64,000 nt of DNA from Bolinopsis microptera (Eukaryota; Ctenophora; Tentaculata; Lobata; Bolinopsidae). Below, piece by piece: positions 1-11,074 of this stretch (its first letter is position 1; each line of letters starts with the position of its first letter). The DNA lies in the NCBI RefSeq assembly GCF_026151205.1, contig NC_087083.1:9235460-9299459 (forward strand), read 5' to 3'. The translations under genes and the position numbers were made by a program. Under the pieces are notes generated by a model. It had not been told where the DNA came from and made no database searches. It worked only from the letters and a program-made list of their open reading frames with translations.

Positions 1-300
1 CCAGAAGAATATAAAATTTAAAATATACATGCTTCTTATACTGATGATAGTTTTGACCTTCGCTTTATCATTTTATTAGCGACACAACAAATAGGACGAA
101 TCGCCAGGAAGCAGGAGAACTGTCATTTTATTATCTATCTATTTTATTATCTATCTACTATCTATCTTTTCACTCGATTACAGTCTTCCGCCAGGAAGCC
201 GTAGTTTACTGAACAGGGGTTTAACCTCAGTCCAATCGGGACTTCCTGGGCCTCTAGCTCTACTAACGTTAGGAATCAATCAGTCGCTTTGATAGTTTAA
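1..300. other. No gene recognised
   Basis: This is AT-rich flank of the TIR element that begins at 301. A short run of TATC repeats lies near 133-167. No convincing exon was seen on either strand. Confidence 0.5.
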
Positions 301-2995
301 GGACACGTTCATTGAAGTTTGAGGAAATTGGTAAATTTCTAAAACAGCGTTTTTGACGATAGTGGTTTAATTTTAACATATATTAATCTAGCGTGTTCAT
401 AAGTTCTGAACATTAGCCACGTGACCCATACTCCCATATGCACTGCTCAAAAATAAAATGTATTGTTTTTAGGCACTATTATGTAAAAAATGTCACATTT
501 TTGTGACATTGTTTACCATAGCTGCCCAATTAGCATTTTTTGGTCTAAAATATAGTAGATTAGGTCAATCTAACAATTATGATACAATGTAGGCCTAAAG
601 GGCAGTGATCGAACGGCTTTAAGGCAACATTTCGTAAACTTTGTCACACTCAGAATACGAGTCCTCTTTTCTACTGTGAGGTGTCCTCAAAACCCTTTCA
701 ACTCATTATTTGATAGTTCTTCTACCAATCATAGCCCTAAAATATGTTGTTTTTTTAAAAGTTAACAAATACATGCACTTGGCTATTGGGAAATGATGTA
801 AATTCTGTCACATTATATGGAATTTGAAATTCTGGGTGAATTTCCGAAATCATTTATATCTGATTTTGGTTTGGAAGGCGGGAAAACTCTATATAAGGAC
901 GAAACACGGATACAGTTGATTGAAGTATAGGGCAGTTGATGTAAACATCGTCACAAAATGATACGAAATCGTAAATGGACACGTTCATGTTGAAGTTTAA
1001 GGATATTGGTAAACCAAAAAAAAATAGCGTGTTCAGAAGTTCTGGACATTAGCCACGTGACCCATACTTCCATATACACGGCTCAGAAATACAATTTATT
1101 GTTTTTAGGCACTATAATGTAAAAAATGTCACATTTTTGTGACTGCCCAATTAGCATTTTTTGGTTTAAAATATAGTAGATTAGGTCATTCTAAAAATTA
1201 TGATACAACATTTGGCTAACGGGCAGGGATCGAACGGTTTTAAGGCAATATTTCGTAAACTTTGTCACACTCAGAATACGATACCTCTTTTCTACTGTGA
1301 GGTGTCCTCAAAACCCTTTCAACTCATTATTTGATGGTTTTTCTACCAATCATAGCCCTAAAATATGTTGTTTTGAAAAGTAAGCAAATACATGCACTTA
1401 TTGGGAAATGATGTAAATTCTGTCACATTATATGGAATTTAAAATTTTGGGTGAATTGCCGAAATCATTTATATCTGATTTTGGTTTGGAAGGCGGGAAA
1501 ACTGTATAATGGACGATGCACGGATAGAGCTGATTCAAGTTAAGGGCAGTTGATGTAAAAATTGTCACAATAATAATAAGGGCAGTTGATATGAAAGAAA
1601 ATCTATCTAACTAATGCAATGGCTGATGTGACGAAATTTACATTTCTTGACCTTATTTTGAAGAAACATGCCTCGATTAGAATTCAATATTCTTCCAGGA
1701 ATTATTAGTAGGTTATTATTCAGCAAATCAGAACTCAAGTTTAACAATTCTGAGTTTAATTTTACTAAGTTACCGAAATGTGACGAAATTCACTTTTCCT
1801 GCCCCAACAGTATAATTTCAATGTGATTAAAAATGGGCATGGGTTTCTATATTTCCTTATCTCTGAATTAATCATTTCAAACTATAATTAGGACTGTTGA
1901 TGTGAAAGAAAGTGAATCTAAATTTTACAATGACGTATGTGACAAAATTTACATTTCTTGACCCTATTTTGAAGAACCATACCCCGATTAAAATTCAATA
2001 TTCCTCCAGGAATTATTAGTAGGTTTCTATATTTCCTGTATAAATCCATTCCAACTATTATAATAAGGGCAGTTGATATGAAAGAAAATCTATCTAACTA
2101 ATGCAATGGCTGATGTGACGAAATTTACATTTCTTGCCCCTATTTTGAAGAATCATACCTCAATTAGTATATAATGTTACTTTATCACCATCACTATGTC
2201 GATAAATTAGTTATTTTGCCAACACGGAGCAAATAAAGTTATAATTTTTTTTTTTGTGACGAAATTTACAAATTTGTACCCTGTTCAGGTGTTGAAATTT
2301 ATCCAATGTTAACATATCACTGCCATATAATAATTTATATGACCGGCGTATGGTTGAAATATTGTTAATTGATCCATAGTACGTAATATAGGGTGTTTAA
2401 GTTGGTATACTAATATTTACTCAATTTCACACATGTGTTGAGATATCATACAAATTTATGTGACTAAATTTACCTATTTCTGCCTTCTGTATTTGTATTT
2501 GCCTATAACAATGAAATATGTGAACAATTTCAAACACATTCAGCTCACAAAATAATGCTAGACTATTCGGTATTTCTTGTCAGGATGTCATAAACATCCC
2601 TCATAAAAATTTCTTAAATGTGTGACGGAGTTTACATGGTGCTACCATTTAAGGAAAAAAGTCGCTAAATATGTAGATAATAGTCATATACAGCTATTCT
2701 ATGAATTGGAAATTCGAAAATTTGGTCAAACACGGCAACAAGGGGTCCATATAAACTCCGTCACGTTTTTATAGTGTGACAAAGTTTACAACTCACTGCC
2801 GGCCGCATATTTAAGCGATATCTTATCGTCTGATAAAGATATCGTTATGCGACAAAGTTTATCTAGAGGATGAAACGATTATCTTAGGGTTAGAGGGTTT
2901 ATATAGTTTCATAGTGTGACACATTTTACATCATCGTGCCATTCAGTAGGGTCACTAATATTTACCAATATCCTCAAACTTCAATGAACGTGTCC
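301..2995. mobile_element. Large TIR element with arrays of a GTAAA/GTCACA motif
   Basis: The ends form an inverted repeat of 35 bp with one mismatch (301-335 against 2961-2995), beginning GGACACGTTCATTGAAG. No long ORF lies inside, so it is non-autonomous. The left part carries a diverged tandem duplication: a second copy of the left end begins at 977. The interior holds many copies of a motif of the form GTAAA-N4/5-GTCACA. In the left half it reads in this orientation (for example near 483, 633, 797, 941, 1258 and 1410). From about 1627 rightwards it mostly reads as the reverse complement, TGTGAC-N-TTTACA (near 1627, 1936, 2113, 2254, 2619, 2775 and 2915). I see no clear target-site duplication. 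The superfamily is unassigned. Confidence 0.75.
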
Positions 2996-3384
2996 ATAAA
3001 TGTTTCACTTCAATAAACGAGGAAATACTAACGTTACAAAATGGGACCTCGAACCAGATTTTATATCCAGATCAAATGTGTAATTATGATAAGAGTAACG
3101 AGAGGCGAAAACTAGTAAATAAACTGTGTAAAATGTTGTTTGTATATTTTACACGTTTTTAACATTTTTAACAATACTAAAATATTGGAGGGTTTCAAAC
3201 TTAGGTAAACTTCCGAGCGGAAGATTGTACAGTATGTATATATTGTACAGTATATATTGTAGAGTATATGTATAATGTATATATACAGTATATGTGTATA
3301 ATTTTATTGCCTAGTATAATACTAATACTTCATGTTTTATTCCCGGACAGCTCCAGCTAAACTGGAGCTCATGAATGAGCCCTC
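2996..3384. other. No gene recognised; TA-rich simple repeat
   Basis: AT-rich DNA with a degenerate GTACAGTATATAT repeat at about 3228-3301. No exon signal was recognised. Confidence 0.45.
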
Positions 3385-3484
3385 NNNNNNNNNNNNNNNN
3401 NNNNNNNNNNNNNNNNNNNNNNNNNNNNNNNNNNNNNNNNNNNNNNNNNNNNNNNNNNNNNNNNNNNNNNNNNNNNNNNNNNNN
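3385..3484. other. Assembly gap of 100 N
   Basis: Exactly 100 N bases. The round length suggests a scaffold gap of unknown true size. Confidence 0.99.
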
Positions 3485-4215
3485 CTTTAATTAAGTCAGC
3501 TGGTTATTTATTTTTAAATTTAACGGTTGTCAAAATCAGCCTACGATTAAAAAAGTCAACGAATTAGATACATCTATTTTATGATGGATGATGTTATTCT
3601 AAAATGTTGACCATGACTTTAATGTAAGGATCCTCTAAATTCTATATTAATTTCAATCTTCCTTTAAAGATAGTTAAATGACTTATAATAAGGCTTATAA
3701 TAGTTAACAACCATTTCCATAGAAGACATATAGTAAATTTGTTAATGGTAGAATTATACCAGAAATGGAATATACGTTGACCTTTAATTAACAAAACTCT
3801 GGGACTCGGGGAAATTCAGGGAGATATAACGGAAAACGATCGAAGGAGCGATATCTTTCTCGGGTCAGTGCAGTCTATAAGTTTGTTTCAATGTTTCAGA
3901 GCAGTGCTGATAAACAAAGTCTAATAAGCCGGTTCCGCCCGGATGCTTTAATCTTTCCAGTCATAAGTATTCCAGTAAGTTCCTCGCCTTAATTTAATAT
4001 GAGCCTTTCAAATTAGTATTTTGTTTCTTATAAAGACTATTTACCCCCCTCCCGTCAGCCAGCGAGGGGGTTTAGAAGTGCTGACGAGTGACGGGTGTAG
4101 GCAGGGAAAATTAGTATGCGACTGATATAAACAGTTGGTCAACAGAGTTAAGTTCATTGAAGTACAAATATTAATGAAATTAGCGAAGTTTTATTGTTAA
4201 TAAAATTGATTTGAA
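3485..4215. other. No gene recognised
   Basis: AT-rich DNA without a convincing ORF, exon or repeat. It runs up to the MITE at 4216. Confidence 0.4.
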
Positions 4216-4666
4216 CCATAGTTGGTTCGTGCGCACTTAACGTACTTTTAAAACATAACGCACTTAACGTACGAAAAAACGTAAAACGCACTTTTACCTA
4301 CACTCGCTGGGCCATTTTCGATTTTTTCATTTTTGAATACACAGTTCAAAACATCAGACAGTGTTATTTCCAAGATTTCACATAAACTGTCATTGGTGAG
4401 CCTTACAGTAGCTATTTTTGGAATGCCAGTGTGCGTGTGCAGTGTTGCGGGCGTTGCCTCTGGACTGAGTGTAAACTGTAACGTGATATAAGAGCGAATT
4501 TTCCAGAACGTGTAAGATCTGTTCACTACACTGCTGCAGTCTACAGAAAATGCTGGTGAATTCAACGGTAAAACTAAACGTACTTAAACGCACTTTTAAC
4601 GCACTAAATAATTCAAACGCACTTTACGTACTTTTCCCGAAAAATTGACGCACGAACCAACTATGG
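4216..4666. mobile_element. 451-bp MITE with subterminal CGCACTT/ACGTAC motifs
   Basis: The ends are an 18-bp perfect inverted repeat, CCATAGTTGGTTCGTGCG at 4216-4233 and its reverse complement at 4649-4666. Each end is followed by several copies of a motif like ACGCACTTTTAACGTAC (4233-4297 on the left, 4575-4635 on the right). The middle is less AT-rich and has short minus-strand ORFs with no recognisable product. A target-site duplication is not obvious. Confidence 0.75.
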
Positions 4667-5132
4667 GTAAATATGTTACGTTTTTTTGCTTTTACTAAGC
4701 TATGTTGATATTTCTACTTCATAATTATAATTATTAGAAATCCTAATTAGTGGTGCAGCATGTATTTATATTGTATAGGCATCATAGGCATTTGAAACGT
4801 ATCGTTTTAAATTACAAACCGGTAAATATCAGTATTCTTCTTATCATATAAAAGACAAAATCAAAGCTTTGGGGTGCGAGTAAAAAACATAAAATACTCT
4901 AGAAGGTAAGTGAAATCGAGTATGCAGTTTGGTGTCTACAATTTTTTCTAGGCACAGGGTCCTTTGAAAGGACAAAAGGAAATCGCGGCATGTGCGGAAT
5001 CGCGATTCGTTCAGTTATCCGCGACAAATCGCGCATTCTCCTTCAAATCTTAGGGTCAATTAACACATTCTCGCTTACAAACAATCTCTATTGCTTCTCC
5101 TGGGAGAATTAAGAGATTAACTCAAACGATTT

Positions 5133-5300
5133 TTTTGCGATAGTCTAAACGCGCTAACTAGCTTTACGTATCGACAGCTAGCGCAATCTAGCACTATGTG
5201 GCGCTAATAAGCGCAACGTCATAGTTAGCGCTGTAAGTGCTAACTATATTGATATGTAATGTTAGTTAGCGCTTACCATCGCGTTTAGACTATTGCAAAA
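5133..5300. mobile_element. 168-bp MITE with GCGCTAA motifs
   Basis: Inverted ends of 21 bp with one mismatch, TTTTGCGATAGTCTAAACGC at 5133 and its complement ending at 5300. The interior repeats GCGCTAA/TTAGCGC in both orientations (5151, 5210, 5227, 5268). It is too short to code for anything. Confidence 0.65.
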
Positions 5301-5954
5301 TAACCACTCAAGCTGATTCCACCGTCAAAGCTCTTATTGCAAAATAGTGAAATAATATCACAATTCGGTCTGATAAAAACGGGCGTGCCAGTAACACGAG
5401 TATTAGTAAGTCTTTCTGTTTTCTTCATTTTTTCTAGATGAGGAGACGCCAAATTTTCACACATAATTTCGATAACCGAAAACATAGTCAAGGAGATGGT
5501 CCGCAGATTGGGTGATGACAGTTAAGATGCCTACTTCTAAACTTATCAATAGGTTCACTAGGTTTAGGCTAATTATGTTTTGAATTAGGGCACTGTAAAT
5601 CCATCCACAACGTATTATCCGAGCCGGAGTGTCAGTGCTTTTATTCGAGATCTTTACCGAAGTTTGATTCAGCCAATATAAGATTCCCTAGGGTTGCAAC
5701 TTTTCTCCGTGTAGTTTTAGTTTTACGAAAGTTTCTGTACGCGCTTACAATTTTTGAACACGTCAACGTTCACCTATTATTTATCAAATGTTTCTGTATG
5801 ATCTGAGATTTAAAGCATCTTCAGATCCGTTATGATTCAGAAGCTTTTTTCCCTTTAAACAGTACGTTCACAAAATTGAGTGATGATAAATATTGAAAAC
5901 TAAGAAATTTTCTGTAAAATTCAACCTTGAAGGAAGAATAATCAGCTTCTTCTA

Positions 5955-6866
5955 ATGGCCGCTCCAGTAAACATGATACTTGGATTTATGCTCTTATTAG
6001 CTTCAGTATCAAGTACTAACAACTCGCCCAGAAATAACATCATAGTAAGTTAGATATTAAACTTATTATGGTTTCTTTACTAGTAGTTCCAAATATAAAA
6101 GCGAGTTCTTCGTCTAATAGCTAATATCTCGTATTCTTTTTAATACCCTGGTCACCAACAAGTTCTTCAAATCTAACCATGAATTTCTTCTAAAACCTTG
6201 TTTATCCTAGTCAAATTTCAGGACGAAGACGATGTGGCTGACCTCAAGGATTTACTCCACTCATCAATGCAGAGCATAATCTTACTGAACGACCTGGTTA
6301 CCAAGCTCACGGAAAAAGTTGCTGATCTGACCATATCATTTGCTGATACCAAAGCCGATATGCGAAACCTGAAGACCACAGTTGAGGAAGAGAGGGCGAA
6401 CCTGAAGACTTCCGTTGAGGAAAAGATGACGAACCTGATGACCACAGTTGATAGTGAAATGGCAAACCTGAAGACCTCAGTTGAGGAAGATATGGCGGAC
6501 CTAAAAGCTAGCCCTAGGGAGGTGATGATAGTGAGTGGGGAGGAAGAAGCAGGTGAGGCTGGATGTGCTAGAGTATGTTCTGGAACCACTGGTCGAGGCA
6601 CCACAAATTGGATTGATTTTTCTTCTACCGGTGTCAATTTGAGTGTGGACATTAGCGACTGCGGGTTTGTCAAGGTACCAACTGTCACCATCTCGGTTGA
6701 GGGAAACTTTTATCTTTGGAAAAGTACCGGTCTTGCTGCAGTCCACGACACAACCACAACATCTTTTAGTATATATGTAGATGGACCAAAGTACGATCCT
6801 CAGGATGGAAACGCTGAGTCCTGGGGTTGGAATGTAGAATGGATATCTGTTGGATACATCTGCTAA
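5955..6866 (+). CDS. Secreted coiled-coil protein with a beta-rich C-terminal domain (two exons)
   Basis: Exon 1 (5955-6044) encodes MAAPVNMILGFMLLLASVSS, a typical signal peptide, and ends at a GTAAGT donor in phase 0. Exon 2 (6222-6866) follows a TTTCAG acceptor, also phase 0, and runs to TAA, giving about 244 aa. After the signal peptide comes an acidic, heptad-rich stretch with imperfect 12-residue repeats of the type xxANLKTSVEEx (roughly residues 75-125), so a coiled-coil oligomerisation stalk is likely. The last ~95 residues are beta-rich with paired Cys (GCARVCSGTTGRGTTNW, DCGF, final GYIC) and resemble a secreted animal domain carrying a W..F..G...VD.S.CGF pattern. I do not know a formal name for it. 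A trimeric or multimeric extracellular recognition protein is a reasonable inference; ligand and function are unknown. Confidence 0.75.
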
Positions 6867-7470
6867 TTCAAACTGAAAAGAACAAACTAGACTTCTTCTG
6901 GTGGGACTGTTTGATTATTGACTTGGCGAATATTCTGATAAAAAGGGTTTTTGATCGTGTTTCTTTCTTGCATGATATAATCTATGGGGCTATGACCTAT
7001 CTTCTTGTATATCTTATACTATAACTATTGCTAGATAAAAGTAATTACTGGCCAAGTCGTCACGTTAAATTCTTTGTCATCGCCTTCATTGTTTTAGGAG
7101 TATCATGTTTTTATTTTACGGTTGATAATTTGTTGATATTTTAGCTAGGAGAAAGCACAACGCACTTTTAGAGCCGATGTTAAGCATTTAAAGTGAATTC
7201 TACTGGAAGTTTATTCATACGAATAAGTTTAACAGGCGATGGTTCCAGCGCTAATCAATTAAATTCTGTTAGTCATCTAGTTAAAGTGGTTTTATTGTGT
7301 TATCCGTTATTGTACAAGTTTGAAGATTTGCAATCCGATGACTTGATCAGAAAAAGTGAAGTGAAGAGTATGTTAAGAGAGTGGTAAGTGGTAGTACCAG
7401 TGGTTAAAAGAGTTGAAGGATAGGTTGAAAACTATATCCTGAATAGAAGAGACGGATAATATCTGAATCT
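6867..7470. other. 3' flank, no gene recognised
   Basis: AT-rich sequence after the stop codon. It contains short ORFs on both strands with no recognisable content. Confidence 0.4.
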
Positions 7471-7725
7471 ACCTGGCTTATAACTTCTAATGTGTAGATT
7501 TGTGGAGTTCTCGACAGTCCCAACTGCACAGTTACTGGCTGAAAACAAAACCATAAAATTACATACATGGAACTGAAACTGGAAATCAATCTAACCTTCG
7601 AAATTTGTAAATTTATTTCTGAATTTGGGTCCACTAACTTAGGAAAGTGCAAGGTTTCCAAACAAATTAGATGTAAACTCACGTAAACACCGCGGTAGTT
7701 GCTAAAAGAACGTGTTCTTAGTAAC

Positions 7726-7856
7726 ACATGTGAGGTGGTAAGAGTGGGAGGGGTAATAGTCTCGGTCACACGACACCCTGACCCTATCTCCTGGTTCCAC
7801 GCTAGTTCCTGGCATTACCGTTCCGTGGTCCACGTGCTGACCAGGACATGGCTGGG
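7726..7856 (-). pseudogene. Possible CCP/sushi half-module exon
   Basis: On the minus strand an ATTATCCAG acceptor precedes a frame that reads like the first half of a CCP module: CPGQHVDHGTVMPG, then a V.VSCD..Y pattern and a third Cys in HLTC. The acceptor phase (two bases before the first codon) matches the phase-1 introns usual for CCP modules. The frame hits a stop soon after the third Cys and the W..P.C end is missing, so this is either a fragment or an exon whose partner I could not find. Possible small downstream exons near 7585-7625 and 7481-7541 have plausible splice sites but no recognisable domain. Confidence 0.35.
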
Positions 7857-8248
7857 CTGGATAATTATAATTTCAATGAAATATAACTTTTGTTTTTGAA
7901 TTTCCAACTAATTTCATCCTGCCGCCAACAACAGAACGACATCAACCCAAACAAACATAACTTAAAACAAGAGTTTGACGTTAATTTTATATTTCTATAG
8001 TGTCTATTCCCGTTTCCAATATCCATTTAAATTCTATACGACACACTGAAAGTAAATTCTATCCAGGTTGATCCGACCCGACACATCGTGTAGTTTCCCG
8101 GGCAGTCTCCAATTCCATAATCTAAAGAACCGTGACTAAGTAAGTGTAAACTGGTTAGCAGAATATACATTGTAAAACATCCCATTGATTAATATTTCAC
8201 TTGTTTTAGATAAAATATCCTTCATAATTGCTTTATGTTTTACCATAT
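7857..8248. other. No gene recognised
   Basis: AT-rich spacer before the 36-bp minisatellite. No exon was supported. Confidence 0.4.
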
Positions 8249-10268
8249 TGGTTCTTTCTTAGTTGTGCATATGTTAATTGGTTCCTAAACTTTCTTAGTT
8301 GTGCATATGGTAATTGGTTCCTAAACTTTCTTAGTTATGCATATGTTAATTGGTTCCTAAACTTTCTTAGTTGTGCATATGTTAATTGGTTCCTAAACTT
8401 TCTTAGTTGTGCATATTTTAATTGGTTCCTAAACTTTCTTAGTTGTGCATATGTTAATTGGTTCCTAAACTTTCTTAGTTGTGCATATGTTAATTGGTTC
8501 CTAAACTATCTTAGTTGTGCATATGTTAATTTGTTCCTAAACTTTCTTAGTTGTGCATATGTTAATTGGTTCCTAAACTTTCTTAGTTGTGCATATGTTA
8601 ATTGGTCCCTAAACTGTCTTAGTTGTGCATATGTTAATTGGTTCCTAAACTGTCTTAGTTGTGCGTATGTTAATTGGTTCCTAAACTTTCTTAGTTGTGC
8701 GTATGTTAATTGGTTCCTAAACTTTCTTAGTTGTGCGTATGTTAATTGGTTCCTAAACTTTCTTAGTTGTGCATATGTTAATTGGTTCCTAAACTGTCTT
8801 AGTTGTGCATATGTTAATTGGTTCCTAAACTTTTTTAGTTGTGCATATGTTAATTTGTTCCTAAACTTTCTTAGTTGTGCATATGTTAATTGGTTCCTAA
8901 ACTTTCTTAGTTGTGCATATGTTAATTGGTTCCTAAACTTTCTTAGTTGTGCATATGTTAATTGGTTCCTAAACTTTCTTAGTTGTGCATATGTTAATTG
9001 GTTCCTAAACTTTCTTAGTTGTGCATATGTTAATTGGTTCCTAAACTTTCTTAGTTGTGCATATGTTAATTGGTTCCTAAACTTTCTTAGTTGTGCATAT
9101 GTTAATTGGTTCCTAAACTTTCTTAGTTGTGCATATGTTAATTGGTTCCTAAACTTTCTTAGCTGTGCATATGTTAATTTGTTCCTAAACTTTCTTAGTT
9201 GTGCATATGTTAATTGGTTCCTAAACTTTCTTAGTTGTGCATATGTTAATTGGTTCCTAAACTGTCTTAGTTGTGCATATGTTAATTGGTTCCTAAACTT
9301 TTTTAGTTGTGCATATGTTAATTGGTTCCTAAACTTTCTTAGTTGTGCATATGTTAATTGGTTCCTAAACTTTCTTAGTTGTGCATATGTTAATTGGTTC
9401 CTAAACTTTCTTAGTTGTGCATATGTTAATTGGTTCCTAAACTTTCTTAGTTGTGCATATGTTAATTGGTTCCTAAACTTTCTTAGTTGTGCATATGTTA
9501 ATTGGTTCCTAAACTTTCTTAGTTGTGCATATGTTAATTGGTTCCTAAACTTTCTTAGTTGTGCATATGTTAATTGGTTCCTAAACTTTCTTAGTTGTGC
9601 ATATGTTAATTGGTTCCTAAACTTTCTTAGTTGTGCATATGTTAATTGGTTCCTAAACTTTCTTAGCTGTGCATATGTTAATTTGTTCCTAAACTTTCTT
9701 AGTTGTGCATATGTTAATTGGTTCCTAAACTTTCTTAGTTGTGCATATGTTAATTGGTTCCTAAACTTTCTTAGTTGTGCATATGTTAATTGGTTCCTAA
9801 ACTTTCTTAGTTGTGCATATGTTAATTGGTTCCTAAACTTTCTTAGTTGTGCATATGTTAATTGGTTCCTAAACTTTCTTAGTTTTGCATATGTTAATTG
9901 GTTCCTAAACTTTCTTAGTTGTGCATATGTTAATTGGTTCCTAAACTTTCTTAGTTGTGCATATGTTAATTGGTTCCTAAACTGTCTTAGTTGTGCATAT
10001 GTTAATTGGTTCCTAAACTTTCTTAGTTGTGCATATGTTAATTGGTTCCTAAACTTTCTTAGTTGTGCATATGTTAATTTGTTCCTAAACTTTCTTAGTT
10101 GTGCATATGTTAATTGGTTCCTAAACTTTCTTAGTTGTGCATATGTTAATTGGTTCCTAAACTGTCTTAGTTGTGCATATGTTAATTGGTTCCTAAACTT
10201 TTTTAGTTGTGCATATGTTAATTGGTTCCTAAACTTTCTTAATTGTGCATATGTTAATTAGTTCCTAA
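8249..10268 (+). repeat. 36-bp minisatellite, about 56 copies
   Basis: The unit CTTTCTTAGTTGTGCATATG plus 16 further bases repeats about 56 times with few substitutions. Because 36 is a multiple of 3 and one frame lacks stops, it forms a 677-codon ORF with a 12-residue period (NWFLNFLSCAYV); this is almost certainly not a gene. Variant units recur in order: the series around 9178-9310 reappears exactly 900 bp (25 units) later at 10078-10210, and a C variant at 9163 recurs 504 bp (14 units) later. This shows expansion by duplication of multi-unit blocks. Confidence 0.97.
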
Positions 10269-10327
10269 ATGTCAAAAATATCAAATAACGGAGTAGTTCG
10301 CTGTTTATTAGTCTCATGATTGAAATA

Positions 10328-10476
10328 CTGATATCTGGATATTATCCGGTTGGAAGAGACAAGGCTCAAATTATTTGTTATATAGTAGTGTTGAAAGTAT
10401 TAAAACAGTATTAATACTTTCAACACTACTATATAACACAAAACTATATAACAACCGGATAATATCCAGATATCAG
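10328..10476. mobile_element. Foldback MITE, about 150 bp
   Basis: Perfect 25-bp inverted arms (10328-10352 and 10452-10476, CTGATATCTGGATATTATCC...) enclose a second palindrome built of GTTATATAGTAGTGTTGAAA and its complement. The inner sequence recurs at 29425-29530 and 49944-49997. Confidence 0.75.
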
Positions 10477-10479
10477 AAT

Positions 10480-11074
10480 GTCAAAAATACTTTAACTTCC
10501 CACGATAGCTTGCACGTTAATCAATAATCATCTCTTAATGACGTATATGGTGGTCAGATCGCTGAGTCCCCGAGTATATGAATAAGGAATAGTAGTAGCT
10601 AGTAACCATGGTAACTAATAAGGAATAGGACGATCCCTTATAAGTTGGAAAAAGGTAAGTTTCTAGAAAGTAAAACGGATTTTTCTGCTTTTGAAAGATT
10701 TTAAAGATATGGATTCGACAATATTTGCCATTTTTGATTGCCTACAAATTGTTAAATCCTTTTCAATAAATAAAAATCAAAATATGCAGCGATTTTGTGC
10801 ATTTCAATCCCAAAGAAAAAGGTATAGTGACAGAACCAATCACAAAACAATATAAAATGAAATAAGAGTTCAATCCACCAAGTCTCTGCGTATTCCTGTT
10901 GAATTTCACCACAAATGTCATATTGCAAATTCCTTTCCTCAAAAATGGCTCCCCCCACCCCCACCCAAAGTGAAAGCGTATCTTTGTAATCTGTAAAGCA
11001 TACCAAAACCAAATGGATCAAATGTGAATGGATGCATAGATCAAATGAGATCGCAGAGGACTCATCCCACTTAA
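10480..11074 (-). other. Probable 3' UTR and flank of the receptor gene
   Basis: This lies directly downstream (minus strand) of the receptor stop at 11075. ORFs here contain no domain. I could not choose a poly(A) site. Confidence 0.4.

Noticed and set aside
6218-6746. Minus-strand ORFs opposite the secreted coiled-coil gene
   Set aside because: Shadows of the plus-strand gene, with low-complexity Ser/Thr content and no splice support.
8228-10261. 677-codon ORF with a 12-residue period
   Set aside because: It is the in-frame reading of a 36-bp minisatellite; it has no independent start, domain or splice context.
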